The notes under the pieces were generated by a model. It saw only the letters and a program-made list of their open reading frames with translations, was not told the DNA's origin and did not search any database. A stretch of 64,000 nucleotides of DNA from Saturnia japonica (Eukaryota > Arthropoda > Insecta > Lepidoptera > Saturniidae), in NCBI GenBank assembly GCA_033032175.1, contig CM065318.1, positions 9,238,001 through 9,302,000 of the forward strand, given 5' to 3'. Shown piece after piece: positions 43,125-53,608 of the stretch (position 1 is its first letter; each line of letters begins with the position of its first letter). A program made the translations under genes and the position numbers.

Positions 43125-43270
43125 TAAGATATATCGTTACATATGAAGTTTCACGCTAAAACCCTAAGGAGCGAAGCAGTAAACCATTAACGTCGAGTGT
43201 TGCAGCCGCCCGCGCACGCGCGGTACAGATGACACTGCACTCTACCCACACACATCATTACACACAATAT
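43125..43270 (+). repeat. Helitron-like fragment and GC-rich run
   Basis: GAAGTTTCACGCTAAAACCC and AAGGAGCGAAGCAGTAAACC resemble the reverse of 36750-36865. GCAGCCGCCCGCGCACGCGC follows, then a CA-rich run. No end is defined. Confidence 0.35.
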
Positions 43271-43479
43271 GTTCATACATACATGCACACCACATAGGTA
43301 CATAGGTTCTGTAAGGAACCTTGTTTTTTTTTTGCGCTAGTTAGTGTAGACCATATTTCAGATCACTAAACACATTACACATGTTCCTTCCTTACCCCTG
43401 GAGGCAGGAAAATGTAATATATGTGTATGTTAGTTTAGCTCGAATTTTACTGATAGGGAATTAGTCAGCCCGCGACTTC

Positions 43480-43675
43480 TTTGTAATCACAGCAGCAGCC
43501 CAAGCTGAGGTCCGGCCACTTTGGCACTCTTGCGCACTTGTTGCCCACGCTTTCGCAGCTGAGTGCCTTAAGCGCTCGCCCCCAAGCCCGGTAAAGCTGT
43601 AAAAGCCATAAGCGGCTCTGTTTTTGGATAGGGCCCCTTAGGCTAACATTAACGTTAGATCGAAAAAAAACTAGC
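43480..43675 (+). mobile_element. Poly(A) retroposon family P, copy 3
   Basis: GGTCCGGCCACTTTGGCACT, CACGCTTTCGCAGCTGAGTG, CCCCAAGCCCGGTAAAGCTG, AAAAGCCATAAGCGGCTC and TAGGCTAACATTAACGTTAG then ATCGAAAAAAAA. It has the longest recognisable 5' part of the family. A 131-codon minus-strand ORF (43465-43860) crosses this copy and the next one and is not a gene. Confidence 0.65.
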
Positions 43676-43734
43676 GTCAAGCAACGTGGCAAGGTGTAAG
43701 CAAGTATGAGAAGTGTTTTTTTAAACTGTCTAAT

Positions 43735-43865
43735 ACTGTAAGCCTTAAGAACCCTGGAGCTATTAGAGACTTTGACAGCTTCACCAGGCTTAAGGTGACT
43801 CAGCCGCAAAAACGGTGCAACAAACTCAGGGTGCCAAAGCGGCCGAACCTGTGCTTGCAAATATT
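43735..43865 (-). mobile_element. Poly(A) retroposon family P, copy 4 (inverted next to copy 3)
   Basis: In reverse: AGGTTCGGCCGCTTTGGCAC, CCGTTTTTGCGGCTGAGTCA, CCTTAAGCCTGGTGAAGCTG, TCTAATAGCTCCAGGGTTCT, TAAGGCTTACAGTATTAGAC and AGTTTAAAAAAAC. It lies about 60 bp from copy 3 in opposite orientation, so the two form a long inverted repeat. Confidence 0.65.
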
Positions 43866-43989
43866 TCGCAATCTGTATCCTATCCGTAGAATATTCGATC
43901 TAACTAACTATATATGTACACATGTTACACCTTCTGGTAGGAAGGAAGAAACATGCAAATATGTATTTAGTAATCTATACGAGAAATGA

Positions 43990-44086
43990 GATCAGTTATA
44001 AACTACACTGATGCGTTGGCGGCGACGCGAAAGTGAGTTATCCGATTACATTTACCACGGGTGAAACAGTAGGGCACAGCTAGTAA
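43990..44086 (+). mobile_element. Helitron-like 3' end
   Basis: GCGTTGGCGGCGACGCGAAA, GTGAGTTATCCG and CCACGGGTGAAACAGTAGGG then CACAGCTAG before T. This is the same terminal architecture as at 14922 and 17520. The 5' end is not found. Confidence 0.55.
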
Positions 44087-44099
44087 GTAATAAATATTT

Positions 44100-44920
44100 T
44101 ACAAATTGTAGGGGACCAGTACCTACAGTGCAAGACCGATTAGAGAGAAAGTCAAACTTTAAGAATCGAACATTTGGAGAATGGCGTGAAGGAAGAGTCG
44201 TGATAGCTAATTGATTACAGCGATTCGCTCGTGGTTACGATAGGTCACGAGTTAAAAAGTTCGTACCAATGTGTATATATTTAAATGTTAACTGTTAAAT
44301 AAAACTTTTATAACAACTGTGTAAAATAATAAAATGCAGTAGCATATTTTTTTAAATAATCATATAGGTGGGTATAGGACCTTTTATGCTAAAAAAACTA
44401 CAATAGTCCAATATATAGGCTTATTTGTGATTATAGCCATTTCTGGTGACCAATCTAGAAGACTTGAACCTAACCACATCTTATAATATATTATTGTAAA
44501 GATATTATTACATTCATAAAATTCGAATAATTAATGTATATTAAACATATAATTTCTAATTCATAATATGTATAAAAAAAATCTATCTATGTAAACATTT
44601 AAGAAGTTATATTTCTTACAACCAAAGAGTGTTTCCCCTGTGCCAACAAATGATGAATCAACGATAATAATTGAAATGATTTAATGATTTTACTAACTTA
44701 TATTTTTTAATTGTTCAAAATTAATTTACAATATTATGATCGCAGCTCTCAGTTTTACCCTCTACTATACGCGCCAAAAGTAGTTATATTCGAACTTCAA
44801 AAATGTATGGTAATAAATTCATCAAAAACTGTAATTATTTTAATAGTCATTTTCTTTATTAATATTTATTTCAAACCCATATACTTATACAAATTCATTT
44901 CTTATACAAACGAGATGATA
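44100..44920. other. No recognisable gene
   Basis: 44110-44260 is a moderately GC-rich patch (CAGTGCAAGACCGATTAGAG, GAATGGCGTGAAGGAAGAG) without assignable frame. The rest is AT-rich; a 94-codon ORF at 44711-44995 runs into the repeat that follows and has no recognisable domain. Confidence 0.35.
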
Positions 44921-44924
44921 CTTG

Positions 44925-45015
44925 CTGTGACAGCAAGTCCGGTGAAGCTGTCAAAACCTCTAATGGCTCCAAGGCCCTTCAAGTTAACAGTTTAGAGATT
45001 TGGAAAAAAGAAACT
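44925..45015 (+). mobile_element. Poly(A) retroposon family P, copy 5 (3' part)
   Basis: GCAAGTCCGGTGAAGCTGTC, AAAACCTCTAATGGCTCCAA, GGCCCTTCAAGTTAACAGTT and TAGAGATTTGGAAAAAAG. 5'-truncated at a position close to that of the 33.5 kb copy. Confidence 0.6.
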
Positions 45016-45019
45016 CCCT

Positions 45020-45595
45020 ATCGATATGAGAAATTAATCTTTCTTTTATCATCATACATTTGATTCAGGATTCAAACGTTCAAAGCTTTCTACAGGCCAA
45101 TAGCTAATTATCTACCACTTGTAAAGCCCATAAAGTACCGGATCAATGAAACAATTTCCGTATACCGGTCATACAAACGGAGAAAGCCACCGCAGAGAAT
45201 AAGGTTACAACCATACTGAATCCTTTGTACTGATTAGACGGTAACTGCAGTTTACAAAATTAACACTATTATGCTCTTCCGACTGTGAAGGATGCATTGT
45301 AGAGAAAGTAACCACGAATGTTATAGCGATACTAATCCTTTGCTTTTAATTAAGATTACATTTGCTGTTAACTCGTCCATATAACTTTCTACTCTTTATT
45401 ACACAAAATGCACAAAATTAAAAAATATGCAAGTAATTATTACGGATTCCATCTACATTTCATAAATATTTTAATAATGTTTAGTATACGTAGTATTGTG
45501 TTTATAAAGGCGATGCTTCAAAAATAAGTATTTATACAATTTCTATTTTGACAAATTTCATCTTTCTTAACCAAAGACTGTTTTTTTTTTGGCGT
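45020..45595. other. No recognisable gene
   Basis: Mixed sequence at 45130-45320 without frame, then AT-rich. Confidence 0.35.
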
Positions 45596-45599
45596 GTTT

Positions 45600-45705
45600 T
45601 GTAAGTAGAGATTTAAATTCAGAGCTGCGCACACATCATGTGACGAAAGTGCAAATGATGAAGTTAGCCATCAATCAAAATAATGTAAATTGATTTACTT
45701 TGCTT
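45600..45705 (+). repeat. Dispersed repeat (CATGTGACGAAAGTGC type), copy 3
   Basis: GAGCTGCGCACACATCATGT, GACGAAAGTGCAAATGATGA and AGTTAGCCATCAATCAAAAT. It matches 18985-19085 and 41710-41792, including the continuation lost at the latter because of the MITE. Confidence 0.5.
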
Positions 45706-45709
45706 TTTA

Positions 45710-46430
45710 CATGTGGAAAAATCATGTAACGGCGTATAAAATTTATTTTATATAAACACAAAATAAACACCACGTTGGCACGTGGAATAAAATAATTCTA
45801 GTATTTTTTTTGTAACGATAAAGATGTATAACTTCATACATGCGTATACATAAGGACCCAAGTTTTTTATCTAGTGTGTTTGTTTATAAATATTTATGTT
45901 ATTTAAAACATGTATGAAGCAATGACACACGTAAGCAAATTGTGTTGTACAGTCGCAAATATGTAAAATACTTTACAGCGGAAGAAGAGAACTTTACTAA
46001 TTAAATAGAAATTGGTTTCCATGAAAATGCAAAATTTTAGGTGCTTAAGCACTCTAGTCTGTCATCTTCGCTGTATAGACTTTTTAATTCCTTTACTTAT
46101 TAATATAGCACCATCAAGCAATTTAAATCTTTTTATTTATGTACATACTTACAAATAATGAATTCATCTTTGTTCACATCACTATTCTAAATACATATGC
46201 TAATTTGAGTTAACAGATCTTAATCTTCGTAAATTAATATATATATATATTAGTTACTAGAAAGAGAAACAGCATAGTATACGCTTGTGTTACAGCTAGA
46301 TAAAGATACAAGACCATTTTCGTATGTGCTATACAGTAGGCCTAAAGTATATCGGCCTACGTAAATCGTGACCAAAACAAATCCCGCATGCTTTTACAAA
46401 ATCTAAGCGCGTTTAAAGTTTAATTTAATG
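45710..46430. other. No recognisable gene
   Basis: AT-rich; no exon or repeat that I can support. Confidence 0.4.
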
Positions 46431-46438
46431 TTTAGTAG

Positions 46439-46771
46439 ATGTGTTTAATTGTGGTTACGTGTACTGTACCTGGACGTAACTCGTATGACATGGAAAGTCA
46501 ACAAAATTATACGCACACTATGTACTATGTAGTGTATTTCGTTTTTGGTCTCGTAATATTCAATCTATTGCTGATCTACTACCGGCCGTTTTCAATAACC
46601 TATCTATCCGTTGTTTCAGTTACTACAGATAGAGAAATAAAACCTTTTGCCTTTACTTTTTTTAATAACCTATCAATGGATAGTATTTCGTATCTACATG
46701 ATATAAATCCATATCCTATAATAGATGAGAGGGAAGCCGATAAGATAGTACTTAAGACAAATATGTACTAA
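46439..46771 (+). CDS. Unidentified 110-residue ORF with one predicted membrane segment
   Basis: This is the only ORF of more than 100 codons that I cannot place in a known element. From ATG at 46439 it encodes MCLIVVTCTVPGRNSYD, a second possible start at MESQQNYTHT (codon 19), then a hydrophobic run YYVVYFVFGLVIFNLLLIYY at residues 29-48 that could span a membrane. A polar C-terminal half includes SVVSVTTDREIKPFAF and NPYPIIDEREADKIV, ending in TAA at 46769-46771. The predicted topology is one membrane pass with a tail of about 60 residues. Caution: the DNA contains AATAACCTATC twice, a word I associate with a palindromic lepidopteran MITE, so the frame could be accidental. No splice sites, TATA box or neighbours support it. 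Function unknown. Confidence 0.3.
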   Translation: MCLIVVTCTVPGRNSYDMESQQNYTHTMYYVVYFVFGLVIFNLLLIYYRPFSITYLSVVSVTTDREIKPFAFTFFNNLSMDSISYLHDINPYPIIDEREADKIVLKTNMY

Positions 46772-46859
46772 TCGGGGATAGTAAACTATACCTAAAAATA
46801 GCTTTATTTTTATAACTTACGGATTCATTTACATCCCATAGATCTGTTGAAACTCGTCC

Positions 46860-47080
46860 CGCGGTATAACTAACTTGACGCAGTGTTATCGGTCGGTCAT
46901 TAATCAAATCTTACGCTAACCCTGTAATAATTATAATTAATAATTTTATCACCTATTCGGTCGGCGGCGTCTCTGCGGCCGCGTCTCTACAATCACTCGA
47001 CAGCTGTTGGACCAGACATTTAATGGGAACCTATTTATCAATGATAAATAATTAATAGTTAGATAATTTGTTCAATGCAT
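46860..47080. promoter_or_regulatory. Possible conserved non-coding block downstream of the 46.4 kb ORF
   Basis: GC-rich segments (GGTCGGCGGCGTCTCTGCGG, CCGCGTCTCTACAATCACTC) flank homeodomain-like sites (TAATAATTATAATTAATAAT) and a CAGCTG E-box (CGACAGCTGTTGG). These are followed by TTTATCAATGATAAATAATT. The make-up is unlike the repeats here. Regulatory function is inference. Confidence 0.25.
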
Positions 47081-47089
47081 AGTTTACTT

Positions 47090-47685
47090 AATGCAATCAA
47101 ATATACTAATATTAAATCACTTCTATTTGATATCATTTAAATATAGATCATACATACTCGTCTGAAGTTTTATCTACTGTAAATATGTACACCAGTTTTA
47201 TAGTCGCGTTTTGTGTTACGGATAATGATAAAGATAACTAAATTATATTTTTTGCTAAATTTCATTATTTTATCATTATAAATATATATTTTTCAAAACA
47301 AGCTTTATAAATTATCGAATTAAAATAAATAATAATTTTTAATGAATAAAGTTATAGGACAACCCTATTTTTGGTCACTGAACAGAGCCGCAAGCAGTGC
47401 ATAATAAATGAAATTTACATAAACTAAGAAATTTACATTTTTTAATATTTCTTCTTTAAGGCTTCAATTTACATTGAAAGACGTTTTACAAAGTATTATA
47501 CCTCAAGCTTTATAGTAATACTCTAATTTTTACAAACTTAACCCAAATTTCATCCCAATCGGATTGAGCAATTAGTAGTTGAAAAATGGTTTGCAAATTT
47601 TGAATGTTACATTGCTTACAAATTTACATACATACGAACATTGCAATGTAATATTACAAAGCATGTAAAAATAATATTTTCTATG
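47090..47685. other. AT-rich, with a short Helitron-like internal fragment
   Basis: 47545-47680 holds AAATTTCATCCCAATCGGAT and ACATACATACGAACATTGCA, usual inner words of these repeats. Otherwise nothing. Confidence 0.35.
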
Positions 47686-47689
47686 TTAT

Positions 47690-47935
47690 ACATAGATGCT
47701 GGGTGGTACACATGATAATTTGCTAGGTGGTAGGGCTTTATCTAATACCCCCCTGGCTCTAGCTACCACCCTCAAGTTGTAAGTCTGTCGCCAAACACAA
47801 ATAGGTGTGCTCCGGCAGCTGCACATGAGATTCGGTCTTCCACTACGCTTAGCGTGCTATAGTCTTGCTATAATCACTTATGATCAAGTGAGATAGTATC
47901 CATAACAGTAAAACCTACTAAGATAAAAATATAAT
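47690..47935 (+). mobile_element. SINE-3, 5'-truncated copy
   Basis: GGTGGTAGGGCTTTATCTAA, TAGCTACCACCCTCAAGTTG, GTCTGTCGCCAAACACAAAT, GCTCCGGCAGCTGCACATGA, TACGCTTAGCGTGCTATAGT and CAAGTGAGATAGTATCC, with an A-rich end. The tRNA head is missing. Confidence 0.7.
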
Positions 47936-47939
47936 AATT

Positions 47940-49145
47940 AAGGCTCTATCTTTTTTACAGTTAATTATCATAATTATTAAGCAATATAATTTATGAGACA
48001 CATAACATCAATTAATAATAATACTAACACACGGAATTAATATGGATATTTATAAATATTTTTATAACACTCGTGGCTTATATTGATTCATAATTAAGTT
48101 AATTGATTGATAACAAAAGTTGTGGCATTAAAAAAATGGTGTGTGTCAATTCCCGCGCGCGATTTGATAAAAAATGATTTAATAAAAATAATACAAGAAA
48201 AGTTGTAATAAAAAAGAAAATTAAATTCAATTATTTTATAGCCTTGTTCGCGACCATTTAGGAACCAAGGTGTGAGGAGGTGATAAACATCTAATATTCA
48301 TATTTACATTTCTATAAACTACAATGAAAATTACACAATTACAATGTAATTTCTATTGCAGTAAGATACGCTTTTAATAATCGTCGGATTTCTTCTTTTT
48401 CATCCAGTTTAGATTTTATCAAACCTTTTCTTACATTCTACTGCTAAAACCTTATTTTTAAATAGTGTGCACCATAAACTGCATGTTTTATTGTTTTAAT
48501 GTTTAATCCCAATGTTAAGTGACGCTGTTGATTAAGAAGTAAGATGGTAAGATGGTGAGGACATCAAGTGTAGTTCTTGAAACAAGTGGGGATGATAGCT
48601 AACCAAGTGAGGAATAGAAAATATAATAATATTATGATTGCATTACGATTTTATTCACATAAAGATCAAGCTCATAGCATGATTTGAAACCGTGACATTC
48701 GACGTATTGCTTGTGTATGCTACCATTAAGCCATTATTGTTTCCTTCAAGATTGATCACACTGTATTTTAGCAAATGTGCAAGTCTTTATCGACCAGAAG
48801 AACACTAATTAGCAAATGGAATTCCTCACAAGAATATACCAACTACTGATTTTGGCAATATCAGAAATGAAAGTTGTGTTGGTCGAACTATTAGACCAGA
48901 AGAATACCCATCCTACTATGGTATTTTTGTTTAAGCATGATGACGTAGAAAGACACAGGGACCAAGGTTATTGATATGTTCTCGTAGTACCGTCTTCTAC
49001 TGGAAAACTAAAAGAACTGTAGATTTCTCAGTGTTTGAAATCGCTAAATACAATCGTAAGCTAGAGAGGCGTTTATGCCCGATCTTTCTCTTGTAAAGAT
49101 GATTTTGTTCATTATTGCGAAAAGTACAGACTGATAAAGAAATGA
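47940..49145. other. No recognisable gene
   Basis: AT-rich to 48500, then more mixed sequence (48520-49040) with no frame longer than 60 codons and no recognisable protein pieces. Confidence 0.4.
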
Positions 49146-49149
49146 AATG

Positions 49150-49640
49150 AAAGTCGTAGTGGTGGAGTAGTTTAGACCGGTAGAATATCGATTGTCCGCA
49201 GGTCCAAAACCAAATTTTTCAAAATTTGCGTACATTTATTAATTCAAACGACTAAAAAACTGCTTCATTAGCCTAGTGGTCCTAAGTGCGACTGCTATGC
49301 TCGAGGACCTGGGTTCAATTCCCAGGTCGAGCAAAGTTTTATTGGGGTTTTCTATGAAATTCTCGTAGCAGATCAGAGTTTGCTTTTGTGCTCGATTAAT
49401 GGCAACAGGCTCGCCCCCTATTATACGGGACCTAAAAACATACCCGGCGAATTGTGGGTGTAAATTAGTAGCCTAACCTTTCGGGGATACAGGTGTGATG
49501 GTATGTTATGTGTTATGTTAAACTGGTAACACTATCTACTGGCGACATCATGGGCTAGCAGGTGATTATGCCCGTGTCTTATATTGGGCTCATTGCCCAG
49601 CAATGGAATACTTACAGACTTATAATATTTACTGCTTTAT
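49150..49640 (+). mobile_element. SINE-2 copy split by a SINE-1 insertion
   Basis: The SINE-2 head GTGGTGGAGTAGTTTAGACC, GGTAGAATATCG and CGCAGGTCCAAAACC, with AATTTTTCAAAATTTGCG, lies at 49155-49256. A SINE-2-like tail, GGGCTCATTGCCCAGCAATG, GAATACTTACAG and CTTATAATATTTA, lies at 49585-49635. Between them sits a SINE-1 copy (49257-49510). The tail differs somewhat from the 30.9 kb copy, so the pairing of head and tail is probable rather than certain. Confidence 0.5.
49257..49510 (+). mobile_element. tRNA-derived SINE (SINE-1), nearly full length
   Basis: TTAGCCTAGTGGTCCTAAGT and CTGGGTTCAATTCCCAGGTC supply A- and B-box-like elements. Then CTCGATTAATGGCAACAGGC, CCCCTATTATACGGGACCTA and GCGAATTGTGGGTGTAAATT. 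The end is CCTAACCTTTCGGGGATACA then GGTGTGATGGTATGTTATG. Aligned with 35633-35897 it lacks only a few bases of the CACCTCTG segment. Confidence 0.8.
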
Positions 49641-51900
49641 TTATCTGTAGAGCACGAATTCGTGAACTCCGTGTTTTTTTTTGTAAAAGATGTTGAATTC
49701 CAGATCACGTCGTTTGATTTCTTGCTTCTATAAAGTAATTTTGGTACTAAAGGTTTCCTTAGTAACCGTGTTGTAAATATAATATTCAATTTATATAGTC
49801 AATGTACAAGCCGTTGCTAAAAACGTGATCTATTCTTGTACAACTTTTTGCGTAGCGGTTAATTTTTTGCTGAAATCGAAGACAAGTCAATTATTAAAAA
49901 TGGATCTTTAACATTCCTGAACTAAAATCTAACTACTTGTTAAAATATAATATTATACCTACCTTTTGATGTAAGATAAAATGTTATACTTTATGATATT
50001 GATATTTATTGTCATGTTTATATTATTTTAAATGTAATATTAATATATTTATGTATCTCAAATTCCCTTTTTTGGTAGCATATTGAATAAAATAAATGGC
50101 TAAATATATTTGATAAAAACCTAAAAGGAATGTCACTGAACTAAAAAAAAGTAAACGATATGGTTTAAGATCATGAAACTACAATAGTATTCATTAATTA
50201 AATAAAAAAAAAACTAATAAGATATGTTTGAATGCACTACTTTACTTTTTAATTAATGTTAGTAAAAACACACCATCACATTTTTTTTAATGGTCATGTT
50301 GTAATTGAATCAGAAAGACGAGCTAAAGATAAAAGTTTATTATGTTAAAATAAGTATTAAGCTACATATTATCTTTGATGAGCTATTATGTACTCATTAT
50401 AATTGTATAATAATATGTATCATATAATGTTAGAAATAAGAAGCTGGTGCGATAGTAGGTCGTCCGAGACCGCATATTAAATCAATATAAGTCATATTTT
50501 TAAGCAAGATAGTGATTTTCTCTTAAAAATTTATATTTGTTTGATATTTAAGATGCATGTTCACTTACTATTACGGTAGTTTACAAAATAATATCTAAAT
50601 AAGTTTATGTAGAGCGCAATAACAAATCATTATAATTAGAATCAAACAACTACTGGTATAAGGAATGGTTTAGTTCTTAATGGACAAAACCGTGGACGAC
50701 AATGATGATGCAAACTTCCAAAAAAAAACACTATTGAACAACTGGACATTGACATATCAATGTATTGTGAGAACTACCAGTCGTAATACAGGAAACGTAA
50801 TCAATTACCGAAACCATTACAGTAGTCGCACATTTGTCAGAGCATTGTTAAAATTTAGAAATCGAGATTCAATTAAGTTTATCTCGTGATTGCTAATATA
50901 AATAAGTAGAATTATATTTGTAGATGAATACAAAAGCGACATGAGAATAGATTAAAGAGTATTCAATAGATACTTACTACATTTTATCGCAAGTCTCTTG
51001 GAAAAATTGCTAAATATGTCATGCTAAAGGCCTTTTTCGTAATTTACCATAATTTTGATACTCGGTAATCTATGACGGCTTCGATTATATTTTTCCTTTC
51101 TTCCTCCACCAAGCTTTTCAACTTATTACTTGTTTAGCACCCGCTGCATGACCACTAAATTTTTTGGTATCAACAAAATAACAAAAATTTTTTGCTCTTA
51201 CCCTGTTAGGACGTGTAACAGTAAGTAGACTAAATATCAATATGCAGTAGACTGACTTTAAGTTTGTGGCCAATAAATTCTCATTAGGATTTTCTTAAAT
51301 TGATCCTTGCCCAGTATTATGATACACAATTGATTTGAAAATCCGACAGATATTTACACTTTTATACTAATTCAAATAACACTTTTAACAAAAATGTTTT
51401 TATAATATCGTCATACTTTGATCTCCTATATGTTTAACTATTGCATGATATTTAAAATAGAATCATGCCTCACGTGGAAAGTATAAGGTGAACTAAATAG
51501 CATACTCAAAAAATTTGTTTATGTAAATATTCGTACCGGAATACAACTCATCCTTAAAATACAATGGAGGTTAATTTGTTGCATTAGGTAAAACGCAAAA
51601 TGTGTTAACATTGATTATATTCCAGTATTTAATTTTCCCTTGACCTTTTTACTAATATAATGTAAGCATTAAATATAATAGATGCTACACTCATAATTAT
51701 TATTTTAAATACAAAATAAAATAGTGGGTCTGAGAAATATTTTTTATCGAAACAATAATTTTATAGTATATATCTGAATTGAGATTTACTTCATTGTGGG
51801 TCTGTGATGTAATATTGCCACTCAAACTATTCCTCACTTTCATAGATATCCAGTTTATCTGCCTACTCAAAATAAGCAACTGAATAAATAACCCTAAGTA
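49640..51900. other. Long AT-rich stretch without recognisable gene
   Basis: ORFs of 69 and 70 codons (50680-50889 and 51700-51912) show no domain. No shared repeats. Confidence 0.45.
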
Positions 51901-51904
51901 TTTT

Positions 51905-52035
51905 GACATCACCCCGAAGTCCGAACATTTCTCCCGTAGTTGGGAAAGAGGTACCCGCTGTACTGGTTCAGTCTGGTGACATAGAATTTAACAGACCCGT
52001 TTCCGACCCGGATCGCCCACGGTACGTCCACTGTT
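51905..52035. other. GC-rich patch of unknown origin
   Basis: ATCACCCCGAAGTCCGAACA, GTAGTTGGGAAAGAGGTACC and CCCGTTTCCGACCCGGATCG stand out from the AT background. No frame is open across it, and no terminal repeats or second copy were found. It could be a degraded retroelement tail or a non-coding exon. Confidence 0.35.
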
Positions 52036-52039
52036 CGTA

Positions 52040-53339
52040 AATATATACCACAAATTACGCAATTTATATTAACACTCGGTAATGGCGTTTGGAATTAAAC
52101 AGCGTTGAAAGATAAGAGATAACCATTAGGCCGGAATATTTCTGGACCTGGTTTGATATGAAGGTCAATGTGGATGGATCACTAAATATAACGTATATTG
52201 CTACTTCTACGAGGAAGTTATGACTATAATCAAATATAATGTAATTTTACAGAATAGTTATTTAATGTAGCACCTTATTTTGAGAGATCGAAAACTTTTT
52301 GGTAGGTAAGAATATTACATGAAATTTACAACAATATATATTTTTTTAATCTATATGTGTGATTTTTGCGGCTATTTCTGACTTTGGGTACTTCGGTATT
52401 TGCTTTTCGGGGTTTTCGGTAGTTAGATAATCAGAAATTGGGTTTCAAAACTTTAACTATATTTTAGAAATTATCGAGATAAGTATATTACCAAGTAACT
52501 TGCCTAAGATTCCATTTTTTTTAACCGATGAATACTTTAAATACTTCTCTTAATATTTAGTACCTATACACTTAAAATTACAAAACTGAAATAAAAACGA
52601 TGTGTTGCTCGACCTAAAAAAAAAAACTAGGGAAAAATACTAAATCAAATGTAACATATGTTAATAGTGGACTTTATTTGGCCATGATAATTAACATAGA
52701 AATTATTACAATCATAAATAATAGTTACGATCGTGAGATGCCGCATGCGTATTTGATCTTAAGTTTCGAGCTATAAAATAAATTTGAAAAGACAATAACA
52801 ACGGCGTCGGATGACAGAATCGGATCTATTTACAATGGCGTACCAATGTTATAGTTTAGCAATAGAGCTTTGCTATAAATTATAATTAAGCCTTTTGGTG
52901 ACTTTTATAGGAAGTTAGGCAAAATGATTTCAATACCACACTAGCCACACCACAACGACATACTACCAAGAGTAAGTATTGTAAATTGACAATGAAGATC
53001 TCACACGACACATATAATTGTAGGATCAAGTGTGAGTTTGCTCATGGTGACTTTCTTCATCAACGTGCACTTAGTGATTCAGTAGATAAACTCGTGCTCT
53101 GGAATAAGCATAATATAATTGGATCTTATGAACACTACCTTGAGAGAAATACTAACTAATTTGGAAATTGTTAGTCAACATCTGAAATATTTAGAATGAG
53201 GCAAAAGTAGTGACTCTACAAACTCCGTACTACTTACGGCTTATCAATACCCACAACGAATGGATCTTATTTCACTATCATTAATAATTGTCTAATCCTC
53301 CTTATTCTAGGTCACTTCATATAAAATTACTCGTTTATA
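52040..53339. other. No recognisable gene
   Basis: AT-rich sequence up to the start of the Tc1-like element. Confidence 0.45.
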
Positions 53340-53608
53340 CACTCATCAAAAAAGTCTAAGCAACATGTACTAATTTAAATTTTAGAATGGTTCTTCACAT
53401 TATAACGTTGTATTTTATTTTTAAAATAATATCTTTAGGGTTCTATGATGTAAAAATAACAGCTGTTGTCTTTATAAGTTCTTTTAATAACAGAAATGAA
53501 CAATATTAGAATATACTGTAGAAACTAAGATACATAAGAAACTAAACTTTTTTCTTACAAAATGGAATTTCTAAAGAAAATGTATTTATTGTGAAAGAAT
53601 AGAACAAT

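Noticed and set aside
43465..43860. 131-codon minus-strand ORF as a gene
   Set aside because: It spans two inverted copies of the poly(A) retroposon family and the spacer between them; the frame is a by-product of GC-balanced repeat sequence.
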